Shown here one piece after another: positions 1-10,739 of a stretch of 35,543 nt of DNA (position 1 is its first letter; every line of letters starts with the position of its first letter). The notes under the pieces are model-generated. The model was not told where the DNA came from, did not search any database, and was given only the letters and a program-made list of their open reading frames with translations. The stretch is from Diphasiastrum complanatum (lineage: Eukaryota; Streptophyta; Lycopodiopsida; Lycopodiales; Lycopodiaceae). Made by a program: the position numbers and the translations under genes. The stretch covers positions 1-35,543 of the forward strand of contig MU835868.1 of assembly GCA_029204225.1 (NCBI GenBank), written 5' to 3'.

Positions 1-743
1 ATCTTTTGCATCTGTTTCAAATCTTCCAGAATTTTTCTGTTGTTTTCCAGATTGTTGATCATTTGTCTTGGATTCGTTTCCATTCTTTTTATGACTCCCT
101 CTTAAATTTAGACTTCTTTGAAGATTTATTCTTCTGAGTAAATAGAGTATTTTTGGAATCACCATTATCTTCATAGCGTTCACGTGCTTCTACTTCCTCT
201 TTGACTCCACCTATCGCCTTTTGTGTCATTGTCAAATCTTTAGCCAACAAAGTTCGAGTCGTGTGGAATGATCTGGGTAGGGCTTGAAGAAAATAGCTAA
301 ACTGTTTTTCCTTTGAGATTGCATTTTTCGTGCCAAATATGGCAAGAAATAAACAGATCCTTTATCTTTCATACGAATGTGGTCAGGTCTTTGCCGTCCC
401 CTTGTAGGTAAGTTAATTGGTCTTCCAAGAACATGATTTGATTATGAGATCTAGTCTCATTCTTGGTTTGCAATTCTTCCCATAATTCTTCACGTTCAAA
501 ATTGATGTAAGATCTAGCATTATGTTGTCATGCACTGAAGACGCAATAATTGCTATAGCTCTGTCATTACTCTCAAAGTTCTTTGCTAGGAGTAATTGGC
601 TTCTCTTCTATTGGTTCTACCCATTGCCAAAGACCTTCGTCTTTCAGTATGAGTGAAGTCTTTAATTTCCAGATCAAATAATTCAAACCTTCTGTATCCA
701 AGATCGTACTGATCTTAGACTAAATATTGCTGATCGACGACAT
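1..743 (-). pseudogene. Ty1/copia gag remnant (UBN2-like), 5' part of element
   Basis: On the minus strand the sequence from an ATG at 743 reads as a copia-type Gag, the capsid precursor that packages element RNA. The start contains GLNYLIWKLK followed by DEGLWQWVEPIEEKP, the usual start of the UBN2/retrotran_gag family. Later come NDRAIAIIASSVHDNIM, then an ALPRSF segment with LLAKDLTMTQKAIGG and a lysine-rich tail, which match the end of this domain in order. Several in-frame stops and shifts break the frame (for example soon after the ATG and near 560), so it is not functional. The zinc knuckle and pol would lie off the left edge of the window. A primer-binding site and LTR lie directly upstream, as expected. 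Family assignment is from remembered motifs; lineage is not determined. Confidence 0.6.
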
Positions 744-820
744 CTTCTAATCTTCTAAATAAGCTCCAGATACATCTGCTGATGGATGTGTGAAGGAGGC
801 AAGGATATCACGGTATTTGT

Positions 821-830
821 TTTGATACCA
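821..830 (-). promoter_or_regulatory. Primer-binding site of the left-hand copia element
   Basis: The minus strand reads TGGTATCAAAAC starting at 830. The first eight bases match the initiator-Met tRNA complement TGGTATCAGAGC used by most copia elements; the end has drifted. It lies one base inside the end of the putative LTR and about 80 bases upstream of the gag ATG, the normal order. Confidence 0.55.
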
Positions 831-831
831 T

Positions 832-1590
832 TGTAGGAAAAATGTTACGAATTCTTCCTCAGAGAACACGATGAAAGCTTGAATGAATTCAAACTAATAT
901 TAGTGTCTTCAATCGGATCTGATTATGGTCTATGTACTAATAGAGCAGTTTTTACCTTGATTGAATTAAAGCATGCGGAATTAAGAGATATACTGCATGA
1001 GTATTATAGATAATTTTAGACATTCAGATTAATTGATAAAATCATCTGTTGAGAAAATTTGATCAAAAACGAATTTTTATAATTTCGATTTTGAACATTC
1101 ATATATCTCTTGCTATCTTGTTTTTTCTGTTCTGTTTATAACAAATCTCTGTTGTGTTTATAAGGATTAATGCACTTGTATTTATATTGTTACTGAATAG
1201 GTCTTTTGGCCTTTTAATTTCATCACAGTAGATCTAACCGTTATGACGGTTGATATTCAGCAAACATTTTGTATCTAGACTCGAATGATTTTTGTTCGCA
1301 AATTGTTCGCGACAGTTTTGTGACAATCCACAGTTTTGCGACATGTGATAGTTTTGCGACAATTTCACGAATCTTTTGTGTTTGAGTTTGAACAAGAATC
1401 AAAAAATATTTCGCGACAAGATACTGTTCGCGAATCTTTCGAGTTCGAGATTGAACAAGAATGAAAATATTTCGCGACAAGATAGTGTTCGCGAATCTTT
1501 TGAGTTTCGAGATACTTTTGTTTGAGTTTGTTTCTTAGTTTGAAGTTTACTGCTCAACCTTTGTCAATTAAACTGTGCACTTTGTTAGTA
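832..1590 (-). repeat. Putative 5' LTR of the left-hand copia element
   Basis: The inner edge is fixed by the adjacent primer-binding site: on the minus strand the LTR ends in TCCTACA. A TATA-like sequence (AATATAAATACA on the minus strand, 1177-1188) lies about 350 bases before that end, suiting a U3-R-U5 layout. The upstream part contains degenerate 63-bp tandem repeats that could be U3 enhancer repeats. The outer edge is uncertain because the second LTR and target duplication are not in the window. I place it near 1590; an alternative at 1991 would give a 7-bp terminal inverted repeat (TGTAGGA/TCCTACA). Confidence 0.45.
1290..1515. repeat. Degenerate tandem repeat, 63-bp unit, in putative U3
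   Basis: Two well-matched copies start at 1390 and 1453 (both GAACAAGAAT, then TATTTCGCGACAAGATA, then TGTTCGCGAATCTTT). Shorter degenerate pieces with TTTTGCGACA or TTCGCGACA extend the array left to about 1290. The repeated TCGCGA core is notable in an otherwise AT-rich LTR. Confidence 0.7.
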
Positions 1591-2990
1591 GTGTTGAAAA
1601 TTTCAAAATTCACACATGTGGGGAATGTCCACAAGAGTGACTGATCTTGATTAAGCTTGGTGATTGGCACAGTACCTTGATTCTAGATTGTTCAACAAGA
1701 TCTAGTTCAGACGATATGGCTAATTCACAATCTAGCATGCTAATCAATAGAGTATGATAGAAATGAATCAAAGAATGATTAAAAGTACAAGATTACAGTG
1801 TTTAACCATTAGCTTCAGCACGAGTTCGAGAGAGAAAGCTAGAGAGAGAACAAGAAAAACAGTTTAGATCCAAAATGGCATGAGATAGCTACAAAACTTT
1901 GGTTCTTCATTACTTTGTGAATGAGAATGATATGTACATAATAGGAGAGCCAAAATTCGTGGTACTCCTTGCATTCAATGCACATCCTACACCTATTCAT
2001 GTGCAAACAATATTAACTTGACACCTAATTGCTAGCATGCACAGGTTGCACCTATCTTCTACCTACTTTCTCCAAATGGCAATTTCTCAACTAGCCATGT
2101 ACAATTCTACATGCATGTGTTCATTAGAGTGATTGCATGCTTTGCATGTCACTATGGAACTCTAAGACATTATGCATTTATTGTGGATCGAGTTTCTACA
2201 AGGTCATAATTGACCAATTCCATGTGAATCTCTATATGAATGTCAAACTAGACATTTGTCAACATTATTGCATATCATACTAGACCAACAAGACTTTATG
2301 CATGTCGCTGGAATTTGATCTACCTAACCCAAACTCGCCCTATTCTACAAGGATATGTGCTCAATTCACATACCTTGGATATGTACACAAATATTTACAT
2401 GGGTAGGAATCCCCCAAACAATAACAACAAAGGATAGATATGTTTTACAATTTTTAACAAGTGAACCGTGATTTGTTCGATAAGGTGTTCTATTAGTGCT
2501 CTTTTTTCCACCGAATAGAAACCCAAGATCTTGATTGGAGATTTTTTATTTTTTCTAGATCCATATATTTTGCTAAAAATTTCTTTCTTTGCATCAACTC
2601 TTAGTTCTCACTAACTCAAGTTGATCAAACCAACAAGGAACCACCTAAACAATTTTTTTTTTTATGTAATAGGATCACCTAATACCAACCAGTCAGGTTC
2701 ATAATTAGTGACTTCCTATTCATACAAGAATTGCTTCTAAAGATTTTCCATACATCTTCTAACTGGGTTTCTTAATAATCCTTAGAAGATCCCAACAGGA
2801 TCCATAATGTCCTATTAATTTTGATTCAAAATCAAGTTCTACATCTGTACACATTATGGATTCAATCTAGAATCAATACTATAGATGTTTCACTTAGGCA
2901 ACTTTCTATCAACTACTTCTCCCCCTTTTAACAGGAAACTCCACAAGTTTTCAATAAAAGTTATATCACACCAGATACAGTGAAAGAGAA
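1591..2990. other. AT-rich non-coding stretch with LTR-like pieces
   Basis: No coding region is recognisable. On the minus strand 1593-2000 has an LTR-like look (CT-rich leader, then a stretch ending in TTTTCAACA at 1593) but no matching second copy, so boundaries cannot be set. A polypurine-tract-like run (TAAAAGGGGGAGAAG on the minus strand) lies at 2916-2930 and another purine run (TTTGGGGGATT) near 2412-2422. These may mark eroded or nested LTR elements. Confidence 0.3.
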
Positions 2991-3089
2991 TTCTTACGAA
3001 GATCCCGCTGAATTGGACAAGTCCATAGCAAATGTTGCATCAACCGACTCCAAGATAGTTAATGACCCAACATATCAGCATAACAACTT

Positions 3090-4020
3090 ATCCAATAGGT
3101 TCAATGCCACCCTTGTGGGCTGAGGAAATCACTCAGTTCCTTACAACTGGCAAACTTAAGATGGACTAAATACAGTAGCCAAATTTTCTTTTTGCTCAAG
3201 GCAGCACCCTTTCAACTTATCGCCAGACACTTATATAAAAAGGGTGCTGACGATATTATACGCAGATGCACTTATGAATCTGAGATACGATCTATTATAT
3301 CTCATGCACATGAGGGCATTGGTGGCGGTCACTTCTCTACCAAAGCAGCTGCTAAGATCATACTCAGAGCGGGCTTATGGTGGCCATCACTGTTTAAGGA
3401 TACATTTGCTATCATTAAAACATGTTATGTTTGCCAACGAGCCAAAAAGACTACAAAAGCAGACTTCACACCGCTTATCCCCATTATAGAAGATGAAGCC
3501 TTCCATAAGTGGAGTATAGACTTTGTTGGGCCCATCAGCCCAGCAGCCAAAAATACTCAAGCATGCTATATCCTGACCGCAACTGATTACTCCCAAATGG
3601 ATAGAAGCACGCCCAACCAAAGATGCCAATGCAAAAACCATTGCGTGTTTTCTTATGAAAACATTATTAAGCATTTTGGTTGTCCAATCGAGCTTGTTAG
3701 TGACAGAGGCTCACACTTCTTAAATGAAGTGATGATAATCTCTTATGCCACTACATGGTTATCCACCTCAAAAGTACTCCGTACTATCCCAGATGTAATG
3801 GCCAGGCAGAATCGACAAACAAGACCATTTGTAAAATCCTAACCAAGATAGTTGAAACTAGTTGATCAGATTGGGAAACCAAGCTGTTCTCTGCTATCTG
3901 GGCGTACCGCACAACTCCCAAGAAGGCCACTAGATGGGTTACTGCCGCACTATTTTTTGATCCCAACACAGCCCTGGCGTCAACAAAAATGGAAGACCAA
4001 CTTCTAGTGGCCGAGTGTAT
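3090..4020 (+). pseudogene. Ty3/gypsy (Tat-type) integrase remnant
   Basis: The translation carries the integrase zinc-binding module: a histidine pair in SHAHEGIGGGHF and a cysteine pair in CYVCQRA, with AKIILRAGLWWPSLFKD between. The catalytic core follows, with the first aspartate in WSIDFVGPISP and the second in ELVSDRGSHF. Beyond a frameshift near 3770 another frame continues with a glutamate-containing NGQAEST stretch and AIWAYRTTPKKATRW, giving the full D,D,E order. The spelling (FVGPI, ITATDY-like, AYRTT) is closest to the Tat/Ogre lineage of Ty3/gypsy. The 651-base open stretch has no natural ATG and is only an open part of pol. An in-frame stop near 3860 and the lack of RT and RNase H show it is dead. 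Confidence 0.8.
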
Positions 4021-4265
4021 TATAGAGCGGCGATGTTAGGCCACCCCTGGCCCCAAAAATTTTCAGACCTGGACAGCCCAATTTTGGATTGAAGGGTGTC
4101 CACAAAGTCTTTTTCCCACCTAGGATTACGCATAGCTTGGCACACGTCAAATACATGGATGACATCACGGTTTCTTAATAAAGCGCCGCTGTGAAAACCC
4201 GAGAGGATCAGTACTAAGCATATAGTGTCGAGGACTGGCACATCTTCAAGTCGGAGGCCATGCAC
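4020..4265 (-). CDS. Unrecognised 81-codon ORF or exon remnant
   Basis: An ATG at 4265 opens an 81-codon frame reading MHGLRLEDVPVLDTICLVLI, later NRDVIHVFDVCQAMRNPRWE and a Trp/Gly-containing end. The mixed amino-acid composition and lack of simple repeats look more like real protein than chance, and the frame ends exactly where the plus-strand integrase remnant fades. I do not recognise a family. It may be an exon fragment of a host gene captured beside the gypsy element, or chance. No regulatory signals were identified. Confidence 0.25.
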   Translation of the reverse strand: MHGLRLEDVPVLDTICLVLILSGFHSGALLRNRDVIHVFDVCQAMRNPRWEKDFVDTLQSKIGLSRSENFWGQGWPNIAAL

Positions 4266-4309
4266 ATAATAAAAATGGTCAGAAGTAGAAACTAAGTTAT
4301 AAGGGTTGG

Positions 4310-4310
<1 letters not shown>

Positions 4311-4369
<59 letters not shown>

Positions 4370-4370
4370 C

Positions 4371-4401
<31 letters not shown>
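4311..4401. repeat. (CT)n microsatellite
   Basis: About 90 bases of nearly pure CT dinucleotide with a few CCT and CAT interruptions. The Leu/Ser-only reading frame across it is a composition artefact. Confidence 0.95.
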
Positions 4402-4405
<4 letters not shown>

Positions 4406-6230
4406 CTTTCACTCTATCGGGATGTATGTGTGTGGTTAGTGCTAGTTTAGAATTAGAGATAATGTGGGCTAGAGTTAGTCTCGGTGTAGAAAGCAAATAA
4501 TCTAAAGTTAGATTACATATTCTTGTGTTCTAACCCTTTTGATAGGCAGAGGGTACTCACCATCTATTCGCCTACACCCAAAAATAGTATCTTGGTTTTG
4601 GGGTTTTCTACTAGTAGTAGAGGCCATTGAGGTTTATGCACGAATAAACAACACGAAGTGAGGGTATTGTGTGAAAGAATAGTTGGACATATGGAGCACA
4701 CATGAATAGCTTGCACATTATAGAGAGAGAGTGGAACCAGGAGTAGGCCCGCACCACGCACTAACAGTTGTCATAAGGGTCAATAAAGGAACAAGGCTTT
4801 TTACGTTCTAGTAACTATGCATGGGGCTCCCAAATTCGTAAGTGATGAATAGTAGGCTGTTTTAATATTGCGCCATAAGGTCAAAGTAGGGTTAGTGCTT
4901 AGGAACCAATGTGGGTCCAAGTCAAATGTGCAATGGACATTGAGCCCTATGTGTTGCCTTTCATTGGATACCACAAACATGATTAGAGTTAATCAAAATC
5001 AAGAAAACATGCCCCTTTTTGAGTTCAAAATGAGCCCCTAATGCCTCTTACAAACGAAAAATGAAAAATTTATTTGGGTTCTAGGGAAAGTCGTCAAAAC
5101 CATAAAAGTTGTAAGGCCTAAATGGTCTAGTAATCTCAATGAAATAAATGTTGGGAGTTCTCATTACATTTTTAAGCCTCGAAAAATAGTGGAAAAAAGA
5201 TCTATTTTGGAATTGCTAAGGTGATTGCTTTATTCAGAACCAATGACATGTCAATGAAAATATTACGTGTTGGATGCATACCGCCTCAAAAAATGCTTTC
5301 TCTTGGAAAAAGTATGAGCTCAAAATGTTGCAACCATATCCAAAGGGCAAAAAGAAAGCATTCAGCAAAAAATCTGCCAAGAGTTGATCGTGTAAATCTT
5401 CAAGAGTGAGATGTGCCCATCCTCTTCAACTCAGCACAAACGTAGCATAGCCACCATACACCATTTTTTGTCAACCGTTAGATGCATATTCAGATGAGAA
5501 TTTGCCAGTGAGCTCTGATGAGGAAGATGAGTCGTCAACTTATCGGCTGAAATGGAGAGCCTTGACAATATATCGAGCACTGAGTAATCTTGGAATTTTA
5601 ATAGTAGAAAAACATCCTCAATACTTTTAAAATTTGTGAATTTAGCTTAACTAGCATGAGATGTATTGTAAGAGTTATTTTCATAAAGTTAATTTTATAG
5701 TGTTGAAATACTATAAATTGTGTGTATTTTCTTCAGATGATGACATCTGCAATTTTTTGAGTTTTACGAAAAGTTTGTCTTCTTTAAAAGCGACTTGATT
5801 TTTGAGGTCAAAATGCATATTTTTTATATAAATTTTTCGTGATTTTTTTTAGAATTTTTACATAAAATAGGATAATTTTTAAACAAAAATTAAAAATTAG
5901 AAAATAGTTACTCATTTTTAGGACTTCGACCCATTTCAAAAGATTTTACGTTTTGAAAAAGACAATAATTAACTAGTTATTTTGTGATTACTTTTCAGTT
6001 TTTTGACAACTATTTTCTCTCTCTCTCTTAGTTCTAGATGGTGAGTGAATATTTCTGGAGCCCCTTATTATTACTTATGTACAATTCTCTTGTTCATTTT
6101 AGAGCGTTTGGTGATGTGCTTGTGTGATTGAATCGATCAAATGTTATTTAATAACTTGCTATCAGAACTTCAAGTGCTTGGTCATAACACCAATTGATAA
6201 TAGATTCTTCTTCAAATTGGACACAATTAA
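4402..6230. other. Non-coding AT-rich region
   Basis: No supportable gene. Short ORFs on either strand have random-looking composition. A short acidic stretch (SSDEEDES) can be read around 5510-5535 on the plus strand but does not extend. The part from 5700 to 6000 is very AT-rich with T- and A-runs. Confidence 0.5.
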
Positions 6231-6239
6231 AACACATTT

Positions 6240-6800
6240 TGAACTCGTTCCCACATTTTATCATTAGCTAGCTTGATGGGAGTGCCTCCAATACTTTCAT
6301 TTGACATTCTTCTCAATAACCTCCTTCAATCATGGATAATTGAAGGAACCATCTCAATTGCTAGTCATGCGCCTAGTTGTTCCCAATAGAATGAAGTTCA
6401 TCTTGTAGCATCTTTATGCACGTGAAGTAGCTTGTCATATTCTCATTGATCTTCATCCTAATATTGCTCATTTTGCTCCTTAGAAACAAAATGCGTGGAT
6501 TCAAGCTCTTCATACTGACTCCCTTGTGCAATCTCTGAAGTGCACGAGGCCTCATGACCTCCTTTCTCCTTGGTTTTTTAAAACCCTCTAGCTATGATAG
6601 AAAATGATTGCATTGAACTGCTCGCTCCCATTATCGATGGCTTCTCACGGCTTCTTGGTAGCCTCCTCATAGCACTCGGGCAAACCACCATCATCATGGT
6701 TTTACAACATTGAAAAAGGTATTGCTTGGAGACAGACCACTGGCTTTGTTGAATTAAAATCCCTAGATGGTTGTTCTTCAACTTTCTTGGCCTTTTTCTA
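6240..6800 (-). pseudogene. Ty1/copia gag fragment
   Basis: The minus strand reads SKMSNIRMKINENMTSYFTC followed by IKMLQDELHSIGNN, matching the helical middle of copia Gag (a K-L-x-x-M-K-x-x-E pattern, then an L-x-x-L-x-x-I/L segment). After a stop, LEALPSS appears near 6290, the conserved end of this domain. Shifts and stops separate the pieces. No LTR, primer-binding site or pol is attached, so it is an isolated fragment. The upstream part (6580-6800) fits only loosely. Confidence 0.55.
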
Positions 6801-7425
6801 TACCTCTCTCAGTGATTTATCATACTTATGCTCATTGTTGGAGGTTAGCCCTGCAACTAGCAGCCTGCTAGAGCTCAATGAATGGAATTTGATGCAATAT
6901 CAAGCACAAATAGTGCCTGTTTGCTGAGAAAAGGCACTGATACCCCACAAATCCTAGAAATCTTGCATTTCCTCTAATTTTCAGTAAATTCATTCTTGTA
7001 AATTGCCTTGCTTGCTTTCACTACTCTTTGCAGGCCCCTCTGCAAATCACGAGGGCTCCAAATATGTTACTAGCCTCTCTGATCTTATAGCTTAAAGTCA
7101 TCCTTATTAACTTTTTGGATTTTTTTTTTTCGAAATTTGACTCTAAGTAGCAACTGATTTGCACCTCATCAGGGCTTTGAAATATCATAATCGATAGTAA
7201 CTACATTGATACTACAAATTACATAAGGTATCAAACACACAAGTTGATTAGAGAAGACACCCTAATCCAAAAAGACAATGGAAGTATGTATTTCTCTACT
7301 CTACTGTAACCCACCTACATACATAAAACCCGATTTTTTCTCTTAGGGTAGTCCTACATGGAAAGGCTACCACTATGAAACAAGTCCTGCATGACCATAC
7401 TCGATTCATGACGAAGACACGTGTA
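6801..7425. other. Non-coding region, nothing recognised
   Basis: No coding stretch, repeat or RNA gene could be supported here on either strand. Confidence 0.5.
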
Positions 7426-7500
7426 CACTATAAGAAAAGCATTGTACTGACGGATTTCTGCCGTCCCAATAAAATTAGGCTTTCAAATCCCAACAATTTT
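7426..7500 (+). mobile_element. Lone CACTA-type transposon terminus
   Basis: CACTATAAGAAAAGC starts at 7426 and is followed by TGACGGATTTCTGCCGTCCC, closely resembling the terminal inverted repeat (CACTACAAGAAAA) and subterminal motifs (GACGGATTTCCGTC-like) of plant CACTA elements. The opposite end (TTTTCTTRTAGTG) was not seen in the window and no transposase lies alongside, so this is a solitary end or a truncated copy. Confidence 0.45.
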
Positions 7501-7957
7501 CACCTTTGGAGCTCTCTCCACATGCACTAGTGTTTAAAATTAGGTTGACCTCCAATGTACATGCAAATTGTTCTAATTGTTAATTAATTACGGATGATGA
7601 CCAATCGTTTTGGGCCATGTGAGGAACACTATTTCATATTATTGTAAGCCTTACATTTGTACGACAATCTCCTCTTGTGGCATACAATTAATTGAATGTA
7701 ACCACCATAATAAATTTACAATTTTTAGCCATGCAAGGATAGCCATAAGTGATGTACACAAGATGTGGGTGTACTCACAGGTCGCTCCTATATAAGCTAT
7801 TCATACAATACGTTGACAAGCCATATGTCCCCCATGACGAATAGGAAAAATATATATAGTTGTTTAGGTTCTATTATGGTCCCACCCCAACTACCATTTA
7901 AGTGCCTATGTGACACTTTGATACCCGACATTAGTATGAAGGCACCTTTGGCATAAG

Positions 7958-7961
<4 letters not shown>

Positions 7962-8023
<62 letters not shown>

Positions 8024-8024
8024 A
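7962..8024. repeat. Compound (CT)n(CA)n microsatellite
   Basis: About 38 bases of CT repeat run directly into about 25 bases of CA repeat. Confidence 0.95.
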
Positions 8025-8278
8025 GTGCAGGTTTGTATATGGCGGATTGATTCTGAGGAAGAAGGAGACCTACAATTTTCCTTGTCTTTCTTCTTCTTCT
8101 TCTATGGATATTTGTTACTCAATTTTCTTGAATTGAATTGTAATTTGCTTGTAAGAGCTTTGTTTGTGAGGGGCTGTAGGATCAACAGATAGATTTAGCA
8201 CAGAGTGATGGAGAGGCCGAAGGCATTGGGGTGACAAGATGGATTCAAGCAAAGGCAACACTAGCCAAATTGCTGGGT

Positions 8279-8917
8279 ATTGAATGATGAATTGCTCCTG
8301 AATATTCTGAGGCGCCAGCCTCCTTCACCGTACCCTGCTCGCTGGTGTGCAAACGCTGGCTCAGACTGCAGGGGCTGCTGAAGCAGTCCATCAAGCTGCA
8401 GGAATGGAGCTTTTTGGAAACAGTGGGCGAATGAAGGTGAGGTTTCCTAACTTAGCAGATGTGGATTGACGAAGAGCCTGCTTGCTGGTGGTGAAAATGG
8501 CCCTGCAATTCTTCTCACACACCATGGTTCTCCACCTTTTCTCACCCTAAACCCAAAAAAGTGAAGCCACTTTGGATCATACTTCTATCAGACTTCCCCA
8601 CAGATTATCAGTTGAGGATGATTATAAGCATGACAGGCACGAGTATCCAGTGAAGCTGCTATTCACTACTGAGAAAGGGGCTTGAACCATTGCACAAGAA
8701 TAGTCCCATGCTACAGGAGCTGAAGCTCATCAGTGCACCGATGAGACTCTTAGAGTTATTTCAGGGTTGTATGAATCTGCAGATTCTGTGCTTGATAGGC
8801 TCACTCTCGCCAAATTATGTTGGAACATTCAAGATGTTGGGCTCACTATTCTGGCAAACCGTTGTAGAAGGAACAAATAGAAACATAAGAATAAATCCCT
8901 CCTTGCATTACCTCTAG
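8279..8917 (+). pseudogene. F-box/LRR protein remnant (At5g07670/At5g51370-like)
   Basis: F-box/LRR proteins recruit substrates to SCF ubiquitin ligases. From 8279 the plus strand reads LNDELLLNILRR, then in another frame SLVCKRWLRLQGLLKQSIKL and QEWSFLE, which is an F-box followed by the arginine/leucine-rich link of this plant subfamily. FPNLADVD follows near 8446-8470 and ends at a stop. Leucine-rich repeats appear from 8650: GLEPLHKNSPMLQELKL, then, alternating between two frames, DETLRVISG, GCMNLQILCLIGSL and DVGLTILANRC. The order matches the family from the F-box into the first LRRs, with at least three frameshifts and several stops. The C-terminal LRRs (about 200 residues) are missing. 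The family name is from memory of motif spelling. Confidence 0.7.
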
Positions 8918-8919
8918 TT

Positions 8920-9229
8920 TCTCTGAAAAAAAACAAAAAACATTCAAATGGTTGAATTCTGCTATGCTTCTTTATATTCCACTCATGTGAGAATATGCTC
9001 CCAAAACCACCCTAAACTGTGCCTCCATTGCCTATCCTTGGCACACAGTATCTCCAATGCTTGGAAACTAGAAGTGCGTGAATGCCATATTGAAGCTTCC
9101 TCAGCTCCATTTACATAAGGAAACTGGTGACCCTTCTTGGGGGAATGACTTTTGGCGAGCTTTTTTGCAACATCTTGAAGAACTTGAACAAACAAGCAGG
9201 CACGCGAAACCTAGCGCACCACCACACTG
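8920..9229. other. Non-coding region with a weak minus-strand ORF
   Basis: A 70-codon minus-strand frame (8983-9195; reads VQVLQDVAKKLAKSHSPKKG and ends in WRHSLGWFWEHILT) has plausible composition but no recognised relative. It could be an exon remnant; I leave it unclassified. Confidence 0.25.
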
Positions 9230-10420
9230 GCCAGTGTAGTTGATTCCTGATTTTGGCCTACCGGCATGACAGTCACCCCAGCACTCTGATGAGGTCAACT
9301 AGAAATGACATTGGCCACAACTGTGAATCTTGCACAAGTTCTCCACCGCATTGAGTTATCGCACGCAAGTATGTCCAACACAAGAGAGGCATCTCCTGTT
9401 GTTGTCGCACGTGCATGATTGAGGATTTCTCGTGGTTGGCTTTCCACCGTGGGCACAAACTCTGCCTTGTTGGCATCACCTTGGGCTTCAATGCACCAAT
9501 GCATTGTATTCCACACGAGTGCAGGAACGTGGGTGCACTTGTGCCGGTACAGTTTGGGGTGTGGCATCGCAAAGCATAGGCTAGTGTTGGAGCGTGGTAA
9601 ATTCTTGCATGCAAGTATGTCCCAGCGCAGGAGAAGCGCCCCGCCCATTAGCACGCATGCATGGCCGAATATTACCACGGCTGGATTGATGGCACAACAG
9701 GCACCCCAACACACTGACATAGTCTGCCGCATGTGGCACCAGCCACAACTACGAATCTTGTGCTGGGCTTTCCACCACAGGTGCATGCTCATCTCGTGCT
9801 GACATCGTCATGGGCTTCAGTGCACCGGCGCATTGTATTCCGCACGAGTGCAGAAATGTAGGTGAATGTGTGCCCAGTACAGTTTGGGTGTGGCATCCCA
9901 AAGTACAGGCCAGCGTCAAAGCGTGGTGAATTCTCGAACTCAAGTACATCCCCAACACATGAGAGGCACATCCCTTTGGCATGTGTGCAAGGCCGAGGAT
10001 TCCCACGGCTGGCTTGTTGGCACGACAGACACCCCCAACAAGCTGATGTGGTTTTGCCGCGTGTGGCACCGGCCAGAAATACAAATCTTGTGCTGGGATT
10101 TCCACCCTGGGCGAATGGTCATCCCGCGCTGACATCACCATGGGCTTCAGTGCACCAATCCATTGTATTATGAGCGAGTGCCATTGTATTCAGATGCATG
10201 TGCACCGATACGGTCTGGGTGTGGCATCCATCACAAAGCGCAAGCCAGCATAAGAGTGCAGTGAATTCTCGCACGCAAGTATATCCACTGCAACACCTCC
10301 CATTGGCACACGTGCATGGCCGAGAATTCCCATGCACAGACATGGTCGTGGGCTTCAATGCGTGAGTTTCAAGGGCCTGAGTGCACATGCACGAGTTTGG
10401 TTTTTGTGGGATCACCAAAC
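9230..10420. repeat. GC-rich tandem array, unit about 330 bp, about 3.5 copies
   Basis: The anchor GGGCTTCARTGCACC occurs at 9483, 9812 and 10142 (spacings 329 and 330), with a shorter copy at 10350 (spacing 208, internal deletion). Other landmarks recur at matching spacing: CGCACGCAAGTATGTCC-type sequence, CATTGTATTCC, GTTTGGGGTGTGGCATC, and CCAGCCACAACTACGAATCT-type sequence. The part from 9230 to 9350 aligns with the end of the unit, giving a partial first copy. The array is GC-richer than its surroundings. The several overlapping ORFs it creates are by-products of the repeat and show no protein family. Confidence 0.85.
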
Positions 10421-10739
10421 GTAGACGACGTGACTACGCTGACATCAGCTTGGGCACTAGTGAACTAGAGCCACAAGGGCCCCATCACATGTTGTAAGGG
10501 CTTTCCCTGCTCAATATCATGGACAACAGGCTGGGATGGACCTTCAAGTCATTCTACCCTCAACAGGCTAGGCATGACTTTTCAAAAATCATCCTATCTC
10601 ATAAATTAATTAATGCATTAGTACAATGGAAATCACAACAACATGGCATGTCACTGAAATCAGATCACCAGAAATAGAGTCAATCTATTCACATTATGAA
10701 TGTTTAAAATCATCCATGTTTAATATCAACCTTCATAAC

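Noticed and set aside
4306-4500. Leu/Ser-rich ORF
   Set aside because: It is a translation of the CT microsatellite.
9273-10418. Many overlapping ORFs of 60-165 codons on both strands
   Set aside because: They arise from the GC-rich tandem array, repeat with its period and show no domain.
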